The notes under the pieces are model-generated. The model searched no databases. It saw nothing but the letters and a program-made list of their open reading frames with translations, and was not told the DNA's origin. A stretch of 64,000 bases of DNA from Ralstonia soli (GTDB lineage: Bacteria > Pseudomonadota > Gammaproteobacteria > Burkholderiales > Burkholderiaceae). Shown here in pieces: positions 1-7,243 of the stretch (position 1 is its first letter; every line of letters begins with the position of its first letter). The position numbers and the translations under genes are program-made. The stretch lies in contig NZ_JAMXHT010000006.1 in NCBI RefSeq assembly GCF_023955655.1, positions 372,001 to 436,000 of the forward strand, written 5' to 3'.

Positions 1-90
1 TTGTCGATTGCCGCAGGCGCGCTCGTCACGCGCGCACTGATGCGCCGCACCGGTGACCATGGTGAGACCACCGAGGAGCTCGCCCCATGA
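1..90 (+). CDS. CidA/LrgA family holin-like protein, C-terminal end only
   Basis: The first 30 codons are open in frame 1 and end at TGA 88-90. They encode an Ala/Leu segment followed by an Arg-rich and then acidic tail, as at the cytoplasmic end of CidA/LrgA membrane proteins. The stop overlaps the start of the LrgB-like gene by four bases (ATGA), so the two are translationally coupled. LrgA/LrgB pairs are inner-membrane proteins linked to murein hydrolase control and, in later work, to export of small metabolites. The assignment rests mainly on this neighbour, because only the tail is inside the window. Confidence 0.75.
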   Translation: MSIAAGALVTRALMRRTGDHGETTEELAP

Positions 91-818
91 ACGCAATGGC
101 CCCCAACCTGCACCAGCTCTGGGTGTACCTGTCAGCCAGCCCGCTGCTGGGCCTGACCGCCACGCTCGTTGCCTACCTGATCGGCCTGCGCCTGCATGAA
201 CGCAGCGGCTTCAACCCGATGGTCAATCCGCTGCTGATTGCGGTGATCATCCTGGGCTCGCTCCTGACCGTGACGGGCACGCCCTACAAGACCTACTTTG
301 ACGGCGCGCAGTTCGTGCACTTCCTGCTGGGGCCCGCCACGGTGGCGCTGGCGGTGCCGCTGTTCCAGCAGTGGTCGAAACTGCGCCGCCATGCGCTGCC
401 CCTGATGGGCGGGCTCCTTGCCGGGTCGATCGTGGCGGTGGTGTCGGCAGTGGGCATCGCGTGGCTGCTGGGTGCGTCGCCGGAAACGCTGCGCTCGATG
501 GCGCCGAAATCGGTGACGATCCCGATCGCCATGGGCATCTCGGAGAAGATCGGCGGCACACCGACGATCACGGCTGTGCTGGTGCTCATTACCGGCATCG
601 TGGGCGCGACCACCACCACGCGGCTGCTGAACCTGCTGCGCATCCGCGAGTACAGCGTGCGCGGCTTTGCGACCGGCATTGCGGCGCATGGCATCGGTAC
701 GGCGCGCGCGTTTCAGGTCAACCCGGAGGCGGGCGCGTTCTCGGCCCTGGGCATGGGTCTGAACGGTGTGCTGACAGCAGTGTTGGTGCCGCTGCTGGCG
801 GGGTGGATTCCGCACTGA
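87..818 (+). CDS. lrgB: LrgB/CidB family inner-membrane protein
   Basis: This 243-residue protein is hydrophobic throughout, with about six to eight predicted membrane helices. The family signature region around residues 125-165 is present, with PKSVTIPIAMGISEKIGG and GGTPTITAVLVLITGI, and a conserved GTARAFQVN segment follows near residue 205. Length matches the family (about 230-245). It follows the CidA/LrgA partner with an ATGA overlap. LrgB/YohK proteins act at the inner membrane with LrgA; the transported substrate in this organism cannot be read from the sequence. No regulator of the LytSR or CidR type is visible downstream; the next 430 bases hold a tandem repeat array. Confidence 0.93.
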   Translation: MNAMAPNLHQLWVYLSASPLLGLTATLVAYLIGLRLHERSGFNPMVNPLLIAVIILGSLLTVTGTPYKTYFDGAQFVHFLLGPATVALAVPLFQQWSKLRRHALPLMGGLLAGSIVAVVSAVGIAWLLGASPETLRSMAPKSVTIPIAMGISEKIGGTPTITAVLVLITGIVGATTTTRLLNLLRIREYSVRGFATGIAAHGIGTARAFQVNPEAGAFSALGMGLNGVLTAVLVPLLAGWIPH

Positions 819-824
819 CACACC

Positions 825-1118
825 AAAAGACCCGGCGGTGGCTCTCAAAGACTCGGCGCCGGCTCTCGGAAAGCCGCATGCCGAGTCTCCGAGTCCCGAC
901 ACTGGCTCCCAAAGACCCACATACCCACTCTCTGAGCCCTGGCGCTGGCTCTAAAAGACCCACGTACCGATGCTCTGAGACCCGGCACTGGCGCTGAAAG
1001 ACCCACCTACCGGCTCTCCGAGACCCAGCGCTGGCTCCCCGGGCAGCAGGTACTGACACTCAGAGAGCCGGCGCCGGCTCTCAACGTCTCGAAGCCGAGT
1101 CTTTGAGACGCCCGCGTG
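825..1118. repeat. 43-bp degenerate tandem repeat array (six full copies plus a leading fragment)
   Basis: Six consecutive units begin at 861, 904, 947, 990, 1033 and 1076, each exactly 43 bases long with no insertion or deletion; the last ends at 1118. Each starts with a form of GGCTCTCAAAGACCCAC and has a second related half (CTCTGAGACCCGGC), so the unit itself looks like a diverged 22+21 dimer. Bases 840-860 (21) and the stretch before them (15-22 bases) are half-length pieces of the same unit. Copies differ by many substitutions but keep spacing. Because 43 is not a multiple of three the repeat cannot encode a protein repeat. Function unknown. Confidence 0.85.
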
Positions 1119-1147
1119 ACATTCCGCACCGGGCACCCCTCCTGAAT

Positions 1148-1173
1148 GCTCCTGACAGAACGCTGTCAGGAGC
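1148..1173. promoter_or_regulatory. Perfect 11-bp inverted repeat upstream of the VOC gene, candidate operator
   Basis: GCTCCTGACAG at 1148-1158 is mirrored exactly by CTGTCAGGAGC at 1163-1173 around a 4-base centre. No T run follows on either strand, which argues against a simple terminator. A second, weaker inverted repeat (GAGACAG 1202-1208, CTGTCTC 1223-1229) lies just before the VOC start codon. A site of this form next to a WYL-type regulator gene 1 kb downstream suggests an operator, but that is inference. Confidence 0.5.
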
Positions 1174-1248
1174 CCCCCGCCAGAATTCGCTTCACCTTAA
1201 CGAGACAGGTTTCCCCGACCCACTGTCTCACCAACCGGAGCGAGCACC

Positions 1249-1644
1249 ATGGCAAGCGTCATCAACTGGTTTGAAATCCCCGCCAACGATTTCCCGCGCG
1301 CGGTGAAGTTCTACGAGAACGTCTTCGACACGCAGCTCAAGCAGGAAGACATGGGCGACCTCACCATGGGTGTATTCCCGGCGGGTGAGACGACCATCCA
1401 CGGCGCGCTGGTCAAGGGCGAAGGCTTTGCGCCGTCCGACAAGGGCAGCGTGGTCTACCTGAACGCGCCCAACCTGGATGCCGTGCTCGAGCGCGTGAAC
1501 GGCAGTGGCGGCCAGTGCGTGTTCGGCCCGATGACGCTGCCCGACCACATGGGCCGCATCGCCCACATCGTCGACACCGAAGGCAACCGCGTCGGCCTGC
1601 ACGAGCCGGACGCCAAGACGCAGGCGTACCTATTGCAGCAGTAA
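1249..1644 (+). CDS. VOC (glyoxalase/bleomycin-resistance fold) family protein
   Basis: This 131-residue protein has the usual single-chain VOC layout: an N-terminal strand-helix (INWFEIPANDFPRAVKFYENVF) and a C-terminal half ending in HIVDTEGNRVGLHEP, the segment that usually carries the last metal ligand, here Glu or His. A Phe-rich central strand lies between them. Such proteins dimerise and bind a divalent metal, but substrates range from methylglyoxal adducts to antibiotics, so no reaction is assigned. ATG 1249 follows a GGAGCG ribosome site. It probably shares a transcript with the cupin gene 58 bases downstream, with a GC-rich hairpin (1653-1676) between them. Confidence 0.88.
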   Translation: MASVINWFEIPANDFPRAVKFYENVFDTQLKQEDMGDLTMGVFPAGETTIHGALVKGEGFAPSDKGSVVYLNAPNLDAVLERVNGSGGQCVFGPMTLPDHMGRIAHIVDTEGNRVGLHEPDAKTQAYLLQQ

Positions 1645-1652
1645 CGCCCCCA

Positions 1653-1676
1653 GGGCCGGTACGCGGGTACCGGCCC
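1653..1676. terminator. GC-rich hairpin between the VOC and cupin genes
   Basis: GGGCCGGTAC (1653-1662) pairs perfectly with GTACCGGCCC (1667-1676) across a 4-base loop. No uridine tract follows, so it is a weak or partial terminator or an mRNA-stabilising stem. Confidence 0.4.
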
Positions 1677-1702
1677 GACTCACCGAGACAGAGAACAACA
1701 CC

Positions 1703-2182
1703 ATGCCGAGTCAGTCCCCGTATCTCATGCGCGCCGCCGATATTGCTGCGCGCACGCAGTCGTTTTCGCATCCCTGGAACAGCCTGTCGGAAATCCACGG
1801 CACGATGATGGGCCGGCTGCTGGGCCTCAAGCGTACCGGCGTGAACTTTGCGCGTGTGCCGCCGGGCAAGGAGTCGTTCGTCTACCACTCGCACCAGCGT
1901 GAGGAGGAATGGATCTACATCCTCTCGGGCGAGGCGCAGGCGGAGATCGACGACAGCATCTTCACCGTGCGCGCGGGCGATTTCATGGCCTTCCCCACAG
2001 GCGTTGCGCACCACCTGCGCAACTGCGGCAAGGACGACCTGCTCTACCTGTGCGGCGGCGAACACCTGAACATCGAGATTGCCGATTTCCCGCGGCTGGG
2101 CAAGCGCATGCTGCGCCGCGGCGAGCAGGTCGATGTGGTCGACATCCACCCGCAACGCGAGCTGACGCCCTTCGGCGCGTAG
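1703..2182 (+). CDS. Cupin-domain protein
   Basis: A 159-residue single cupin. Motif 1 is visible near residues 58-75 (HSHQREEEWIYILSGE), with two His and a Glu as likely metal ligands, and motif 2 near residues 93-108 (AGDFMAFPTGVAHHL), with the third His. Cupins of this size bind a divalent metal and act as isomerases, dioxygenases or small-molecule sensors; the substrate is not readable here. It sits between a VOC protein and a WYL-type regulator. The start ATG 1703 gives a conventional N-terminus; no strong Shine-Dalgarno is visible before it. Confidence 0.88.
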   Translation: MPSQSPYLMRAADIAARTQSFSHPWNSLSEIHGTMMGRLLGLKRTGVNFARVPPGKESFVYHSHQREEEWIYILSGEAQAEIDDSIFTVRAGDFMAFPTGVAHHLRNCGKDDLLYLCGGEHLNIEIADFPRLGKRMLRRGEQVDVVDIHPQRELTPFGA

Positions 2183-2199
2183 GGGAAAGATCGTGCGGA

Positions 2200-2227
2200 T
2201 TGCGCGCGGCAAGAAGCCCACTACAAT
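2200..2227 (+). promoter_or_regulatory. Sigma-70-like promoter for the YafY-type regulator
   Basis: TTGCGC at 2200-2205 and TACAAT at 2222-2227 are separated by 16 bases. Initiation about seven bases after the -10 would fall at 2234-2235, on the ATG chosen for the regulator, implying a leaderless mRNA. Confidence 0.55.
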
Positions 2228-2234
2228 GCCGCGC

Positions 2235-2924
2235 ATGACCCGCCGCGCCGACCGCCTCTTCCAGATTGCGCAAATCCTGCGCGGCCGCCGCCTGACCACG
2301 GCGGCGATGCTGGCCGACCGCCTGGGCGTGTCCGAGCGCACGGTGTATCGCGACATCCGTGATCTGTCCGTCTCTGGCGTGCCGATCGAAGGCGAGGCCG
2401 GCATCGGCTACCGCATGCGCGCCGGCTACGACCTCGCGCCGCTGATGTTCACCCCGGACGAAGTGGAAGCGCTGGTCGCAGGCGCGCGGATGATCAAGGC
2501 GTGGAGCGGCGGCACCATGGCGGGCTCCGTCGAAGCTGCGCTGGAGAAGCTGATGGGCGCCCTGCCCGCCGAGCGCCGCGCCGAAGCCGAGACCACGCGC
2601 ATCTTCGCGCCCGGCTACGGCATGGGCAGCGAGGTCAAGCAGGTGTTCGACACGCTGCATGCCGCGCTCGGCCGGCATGCCGTTGCACGGCTGTCATACC
2701 GAGACGCGCAGGGCCAGTTGACCGAACGGTGCATCCAGCCGCTCGGGCTGTTCTTCTGGGGACAGGTGTGGCTGGTGGCCGCGTGGTGCGAGCACCGCCA
2801 GGACTACCGCACGTTCCGCCTCGACCGCTGCGTGAAGGTCGACATCCTGGAGCGCCACTTTGCCGAATCCGCCGAGCGCTCGCTGGCGGATTTCATGCGC
2901 AAGGTACGGGGATCATCCGACTAG
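2235..2924 (+). CDS. HTH/WYL-domain transcriptional regulator, YafY type
   Basis: The protein is about 229 residues. Residues 1-60 form a winged helix (RRADRLFQIAQILRGRR, then LGVSERTVYRDIRDL as recognition helix) and residues 135-215 a WYL domain, recognisable from VARLSYRDAQ and RCIQPLGLFFWGQVWLVAAW. WYL regulators sense ligands or nucleic acids and usually act as local repressors or activators. The frame is open upstream to a GTG at 2193 and has an ATG at 2226, but family members start at the RRADRLFQI segment and a promoter -10 element covers 2222-2227, so ATG 2235 is preferred and the mRNA would be leaderless. It probably controls the VOC-cupin pair. Confidence 0.9.
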   Translation: MTRRADRLFQIAQILRGRRLTTAAMLADRLGVSERTVYRDIRDLSVSGVPIEGEAGIGYRMRAGYDLAPLMFTPDEVEALVAGARMIKAWSGGTMAGSVEAALEKLMGALPAERRAEAETTRIFAPGYGMGSEVKQVFDTLHAALGRHAVARLSYRDAQGQLTERCIQPLGLFFWGQVWLVAAWCEHRQDYRTFRLDRCVKVDILERHFAESAERSLADFMRKVRGSSD

Positions 2925-2943
2925 CGGATGCCGACTGCGTGGC

Positions 2944-3441
2944 TCAGAGCGGATCGGGTTCCGCCAGCAGCGCTTCGATATCGCCGAGGATCTCTTCGGG
3001 CTTGGTCAGCGGCGCATAGCGCTTGTAGACCGTGCCATCGCGGCGCAGCAGGAACTTGGTGAAGTTCCACTTGATGGCCTCGGTGCCGAGCACGCCCGGC
3101 TTTTCGGACGTCAGCCACTTGTACAGCGGATGCGCGTTCGCCCCGTTCACGTCGATCTTGCTGAACATCGGAAACGACACGCCGTAGTTCTTCTCGCAGA
3201 ACGCGCCGATCTCCTCCGCCCCGCCCGGCTCCTGCTTGCCGAACTGGTTGCAGGGGAAGCCCAGGACTTCCAATCCCTTGTCGTGCAGGCGCTTGTAGAC
3301 AGCCTCCAGCCCGGCGTATTGCGGGGTGAAGCCGCATTGGCTGGCGGTATTGACGATCAGCAGGACCTTGCCTTTGTACTGCGATAGGGGCACGCGCTGG
3401 CCGGTTAGGGAGTCGGCTTGGAATGTGTAGATGTCACTCAT
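2944..3441 (-). CDS. Glutathione peroxidase family (thioredoxin-fold peroxidase)
   Basis: A 165-residue GPx-fold protein. The peroxidatic Cys lies in NTASQCGFTPQY (about residues 31-42); the GPx Gln (FPCNQFGKQEPG, near residue 74) and Trp (IKWNFTKFL, near 130) of the catalytic tetrad are present. The Cys in FPCNQF is the usual resolving Cys of thioredoxin-dependent family members, so thioredoxin may be the true reductant. The start ATG 3441 is preceded by GGGGAG at good spacing; the frame is open further upstream but that stretch is not protein-like. It reduces H2O2 and organic hydroperoxides in the cytoplasm. It is convergent with the regulator at 2235-2924. Confidence 0.93.
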   Translation of the reverse strand: MSDIYTFQADSLTGQRVPLSQYKGKVLLIVNTASQCGFTPQYAGLEAVYKRLHDKGLEVLGFPCNQFGKQEPGGAEEIGAFCEKNYGVSFPMFSKIDVNGANAHPLYKWLTSEKPGVLGTEAIKWNFTKFLLRRDGTVYKRYAPLTKPEEILGDIEALLAEPDPL

Positions 3442-3587
3442 GGATGCTCCCCTCGAAACGTGGGAAAGATGGTTGCCTTGAGAGTGATTGTAGCGGTCGC
3501 CCATGCGAGGCGACCGCCCCATGCAACCCGACTGGGGGATCCAAACACAGCACCAAGTGCCTGAAATCGAGCCTTGCGCAAGCTCCG

Positions 3588-4742
3588 CTAATCTGGGTTT
3601 GCGGGACACGCCCCCGAACTCGTGCATGACTGGTGCAGAACACTGCCGGATATGTTCGAGCAACTGTTATCCAGCGTAATCGCATAATTCTGCTGGTCCA
3701 GAGACTCTGTCACATTGCTGTAGGGCTGCACGTTGCGCTCGTTGCTATTACCGTTGCCCGTTGCCGGATACTGGTAGCGGCAGACCAGATATGCAGGACT
3801 ACCACTGGACATCCCTGTCAGGTTGACTGTTCCAGACCAACCGCCTCCCGACGAATTGACGGCCATCACGCAGAGGTAATAGTAGTACCCCGAAATCGTA
3901 CTTCCCGTGTTTTGGTCAACTGCGGGGTTGAACACGCAGTCCGTGCTGCCGTGCGATATATACGGCGTCACCTGGGACAAGTTCAGGCCTGTGGCTGGCA
4001 TGGAACTCGGTGCCTTCTTTCCTCCCAGGGACACGTAGCCCGCAAGAATGTACGCGTTGTAGCTCGTACATTGAGAGCTCAATTGGCTGGAACTTGTGAT
4101 GGTGCCCGAACATCGCATCACGACGTAACCCGTCACATTTGAAAAGACGACGGCAAAGTTGTTGGTCAGCTGGTATGCACTCTGCCCGCCGCCGAGGTCC
4201 GTCGCCTTGATGGGAATGTTCAGGTTCCGGTTCTTGGGCAGCTTGATATTGCCGTTACCCGGCAGCGGAAAGGACAAGGCCCCCGCCAATGCCGGATCAA
4301 ACCGGGCAATGTACGACCTCGTCGTCACCGACGATTGGGCCGCAGTACGGTCCTGCCAACTGACAGTAACCTGAATCGGCCGCATCGAATCCGTCACTGC
4401 GCCGCCCAATGTCCAGCTTCGGCTGTACGACGTATTGGAAGCACTGCTTGGGGTGTCGGTGCCGTTGGTCACGTCCGCCCACGACACTCCGACGCCGGAG
4501 ATCACCGAGTTGTAGGCGCGCAGTTGCTCGATTTTTTCCTCGGCCAGGCGTGTTGCCTCGCTACGTTGGCGTGCCATGTCAGCATTCTGGGTGAGCGTGC
4601 TCTGCACGCGCACCAGCGCCACCATGCCGAAGCCCACAATGAGCATCGCCACCATGGCTTCAAGCAGCGTGAAGCCACGGTTCCGAACCGAGCGAGCTGT
4701 GCGGCCCAAGCGAGCCACGGGAGTGCCGTCATGCCTGAACAT
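3588..4742 (-). CDS. pilV: Type IV minor pilin, PilV-like, with unusually long C-terminal region
   Basis: A 384-residue class III prepilin. The PilD processing site and transmembrane helix are clear: RNRGFTLLEAMVAMLIVGFG (residues 20-39), with the invariant Glu five residues after the cleaved Gly, followed by the amphipathic helix MARQRSEATRLAEEKIEQL. Typical PilV proteins have 150-200 residues; the extra 180 or so are Ser/Thr/Gly/Asn-rich with several Cys, as in an exposed beta-rich domain. A GAGG ribosome site precedes ATG 4742. It is the last gene of the prepilin operon, 23 bases after pilX. Base composition is visibly more AT-rich than flanking genes, suggesting separate ancestry. Confidence 0.85.
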   Translation of the reverse strand: MFRHDGTPVARLGRTARSVRNRGFTLLEAMVAMLIVGFGMVALVRVQSTLTQNADMARQRSEATRLAEEKIEQLRAYNSVISGVGVSWADVTNGTDTPSSASNTSYSRSWTLGGAVTDSMRPIQVTVSWQDRTAAQSSVTTRSYIARFDPALAGALSFPLPGNGNIKLPKNRNLNIPIKATDLGGGQSAYQLTNNFAVVFSNVTGYVVMRCSGTITSSSQLSSQCTSYNAYILAGYVSLGGKKAPSSMPATGLNLSQVTPYISHGSTDCVFNPAVDQNTGSTISGYYYYLCVMAVNSSGGGWSGTVNLTGMSSGSPAYLVCRYQYPATGNGNSNERNVQPYSNVTESLDQQNYAITLDNSCSNISGSVLHQSCTSSGACPANPD

Positions 4743-4765
4743 TGAAACCTCGCAGCGAGTGCAAC

Positions 4766-6046
4766 TTACCAGTCATGCCAACTCCCCGGGACGGGAACGA
4801 TCGTGCCGCTCGCCTTGTTCAGGCTGTTCATGACCGCAGGGTCGTAGGTGACCGAGCCATTGCCGTTCGATTTGAACCCGGCACAGGTCACCAGTGCGCC
4901 ATCAATCGTTGAATTGCCGGTACCGAGATCGTTGAGGTTGGCGTCGTTTGAAAACACGACCCCGTAGATATTGATATTCCCGTTAATCGTGACGCTGCCC
5001 GACGTCACGATGGTCACCGGATCACTTGGGGTACCGAAATTGCCGCCCGAGCTGTTGTTGTACTGAAAGCCGCTCGGGAAATAGAAAGACCGCCAGCCGT
5101 TGTCATACGCGGATTGCATCTGAGAACCGCAATCCGAAGCCGAACTGCAAGTGATGGAATCTGTGGAAGGCGCGTTTTGATATTCCTGGAGCGTCGTGCC
5201 AAAGAACGACTGGAACATCTTGGAGTTCGAGCACGTCGGATCGGAACTGGCCAGCGAAGAGAGCGACGAATCCGATCCAAGAAGGGCATTCTGCACCGGC
5301 TGGCCGGGAAGCGTTGTCGCTCCTGGCGGCGTACCGGCAGTCCCCCCCGCATTCACCAATACGCCATGGGTCAGCACGTCCGTATTCACAACATTGAAAG
5401 AGCCGCTAAAGTTGCAGTCCGTGCCACACGTCACTGCCGCTGCGGGCTCGCCCGGCAACAGCGGACTCACCTTGAGAATGGCCGTGATGGTCGCGCTGGC
5501 ATCGGCACCCGAGGTTGCGCCGGCTGCGCACATCGCCGTCTGCGGCGTGCACCCCGTCGAGGTCACTTGCACCGCCGTGGGGTCGCTGGCCACGACGGCA
5601 AACGACACGGTAAAGCTCTGCACGGCCGCCCCGCTTGTACTCAATGTCGGCGCGGCCACGCCGGTTGTCGGGCACCCGCAGGTCCATGCGCCCGCGCCGC
5701 TATTGGCCGATGGATCCCACGCGCATCCGGGCTTCACGTTGGTCAGCGGTGTAAAGCCCGTGCTGGAAGGCTGAAAATAGCTTTTGCGAAACGATGCGGC
5801 GCTCGTCGTGCTGTCTTTGCATGCCGTATCGATATCGTTGGGGTGGTTGAGCATGCCGATGGTCCACTGCAACCCGGCCTCGGCCACTTCCATGGCCGAA
5901 GTCTGCTTCATCTGGTTTGCGGACGTACGTTGCTCAAAAATGATGTTGCGATTGGCGTAGAGCACACCCACCGACATGATGAACAGCAGAATGGCCGCGA
6001 TGAACAGCGTGCTCATTCCTCGTTGACGAGCGGACCAGGTCTTCAT
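4766..6046 (-). CDS. pilX: PilX-like pilus assembly protein with long Gly/Ser-rich C-terminal domain
   Basis: A 426-residue protein that begins with a PilX-type leader (RQRGMSTLFIAAILLFIMSV): a basic stretch and Gly, then a hydrophobic helix that lacks the usual +5 Glu, as many PilX proteins do. AMEVAEAGLQW follows, the characteristic amphipathic segment. Residues 290-426 are Gly/Asn/Ser-rich with strand-turn spacing (SGSVTINGNINIYGVVFSN), reminiscent of the repeated-strand domain at the end of many PilX N-terminal-domain proteins. Start ATG 6046 has AAGGCG upstream. PilX-type minor pilins help prime and decorate type IV pili. It lies between pilW and pilV; there is no pilY1 in the cluster. 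Confidence 0.82.
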   Translation of the reverse strand: MKTWSARQRGMSTLFIAAILLFIMSVGVLYANRNIIFEQRTSANQMKQTSAMEVAEAGLQWTIGMLNHPNDIDTACKDSTTSAASFRKSYFQPSSTGFTPLTNVKPGCAWDPSANSGAGAWTCGCPTTGVAAPTLSTSGAAVQSFTVSFAVVASDPTAVQVTSTGCTPQTAMCAAGATSGADASATITAILKVSPLLPGEPAAAVTCGTDCNFSGSFNVVNTDVLTHGVLVNAGGTAGTPPGATTLPGQPVQNALLGSDSSLSSLASSDPTCSNSKMFQSFFGTTLQEYQNAPSTDSITCSSASDCGSQMQSAYDNGWRSFYFPSGFQYNNSSGGNFGTPSDPVTIVTSGSVTINGNINIYGVVFSNDANLNDLGTGNSTIDGALVTCAGFKSNGNGSVTYDPAVMNSLNKASGTIVPVPGSWHDW

Positions 6047-6074
6047 GTCAAATCGCCTTTTCGCCTTTCTTGCC

Positions 6075-6779
6075 TTAACAAGACCCAGTGGTCTGATCGT
6101 TTCTGACGCGCACACTGGTGCGCAACGTGCGTACGACGGATGCATCCAGCGTGGATCGGCCCGTGAGCACGATGTCGTAGCGGCGGATGAACATCTGCGG
6201 GCAATTGGGCGTGCCGGCCGCGCACATGACCGGGCATCGGTATCCCAAGGACAACGCCGGTGGGCTGCTATCGGTCACGCTGAAAGATGTGATGACAGTG
6301 AAGTTGGCATCATTCAGATCCGACCACACGTTCTGGGCCGTGAGCATCTGCATCACGCCCGCCTTGGTGCCGGTGGTCAGCAACTGGTAGCCAAACTGCT
6401 CGTTCGTGTCGAGGATGTTGTTCTCAACGAGATCGCGTGAGAAGTTGTACTTCAGGACACCACTGGTTGAAGATGGCGTCGCGGAGACACCAACGTAAGG
6501 ATTGGATGCCGTGGTGGCCGTTGCGCCAATTGCCAACGTCCCCTGGATGGAGTTGCCCCAATAACCCGCGCGGCGGATATCACGCGTCATGAGGTCTGCG
6601 ATCGACCGCATGTCTTGCTCCAGACGCGTCTGCGCAATCAGGCGCCGGTTCTCCAGCAGGCTCGACGCAAAGAGCGTCAGCGCGCCGGCAACGATAAACA
6701 AGCCGATGGTGATGCCTACCATCAGCTCGACCAATGACAGGCCCCGCTGCCGCTGTCGATATAGAGCTCGATTCAGCAT
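6075..6779 (-). CDS. pilW: Type IV minor pilin, PilW-like
   Basis: A 234-residue prepilin with the processing site QRGLSLVELMVGITIGLFIV (about residues 12-31) and the +5 Glu intact. It is followed by the PilW-type helix RLIAQTRLEQDMRSIADLMTRDIRRAGYWGN, which is diagnostic for this subfamily. Two Cys pairs occur near the C-terminus (YRCPVMCAAGTPNC). ATG 6779 overlaps the end of the fimT-like gene by seven bases, so the pair is translationally coupled; a longer frame upstream runs inside fimT and is not used. PilW is part of the minor-pilin priming complex in the inner membrane and pilus tip. Confidence 0.88.
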   Translation of the reverse strand: MLNRALYRQRQRGLSLVELMVGITIGLFIVAGALTLFASSLLENRRLIAQTRLEQDMRSIADLMTRDIRRAGYWGNSIQGTLAIGATATTASNPYVGVSATPSSTSGVLKYNFSRDLVENNILDTNEQFGYQLLTTGTKAGVMQMLTAQNVWSDLNDANFTVITSFSVTDSSPPALSLGYRCPVMCAAGTPNCPQMFIRRYDIVLTGRSTLDASVVRTLRTSVRVRNDQTTGSC

Positions 6780-7243
6780 GCGTTGGTTACCCCGTAGAAA
6801 GCGCCGCTGGAGGTGCACTCCCACACGCGGCCGGTGGCGTCGACCGAAACCGTGATCGTTGGTGTGAAGTTCGTGGCCGACAAGACAAAGCCGCCGGTGT
6901 TTGTTGCAAAGCCACGCAGCGAGTCGAACGTGACCGTCACCCCATTGGAGGCAGACACGCCGGCGGGCAACGTAATCGACTTCAGAAGGTTCGAGGAAGC
7001 GTCCGTCAGCGAATAGCCCGACCCATTGGCCGTGCTGGTCACGTTGACTGTGCTCCGAAGTCGAATCGACTCCGTCCTCGCGTACTGGAGATCGGTCCTG
7101 AGCTCATTGGCGACACCTTCCAGCCGAATCTTCAGGTACATCTGCTGAAAGCTCGGAAACGCCACAGCCGCCAGAATGCCGAGAATGACGACCACCGCCA
7201 GCAGTTCAACCAGTGTCAAACCCCGATGCCGGCCCCTCATCAT
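6773..7243 (-). CDS. fimT: FimT/GspH-type pseudopilin
   Basis: A 156-residue prepilin starting MMRGRHRGLTLVELLAVVVI: a short basic leader, Gly, then the hydrophobic helix with Glu at +5. The amphipathic continuation (NELRTDLQYARTESIRLRSTV) and the GspH-like body with one pair of Cys near the end (WECTSSG...TNAC) fit FimT. ATG 7243 overlaps the stop of the upstream pilin by an ATGA; a second ATG follows immediately at 7240. FimT proteins in other bacteria are minor pilins, some binding DNA during natural transformation; whether this one does cannot be told here. Confidence 0.85.
   Translation of the reverse strand: MMRGRHRGLTLVELLAVVVILGILAAVAFPSFQQMYLKIRLEGVANELRTDLQYARTESIRLRSTVNVTSTANGSGYSLTDASSNLLKSITLPAGVSASNGVTVTFDSLRGFATNTGGFVLSATNFTPTITVSVDATGRVWECTSSGAFYGVTNAC

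Noticed and set aside
371-997. Plus-strand open frame running from lrgB into the 43-bp repeats
   Set aside because: The repeat unit is not a multiple of three and the first half overlaps lrgB in another frame.
825-1118. CRISPR array
   Set aside because: The repeats are directly adjacent with no unique spacers, are highly diverged, and no cas gene is nearby.
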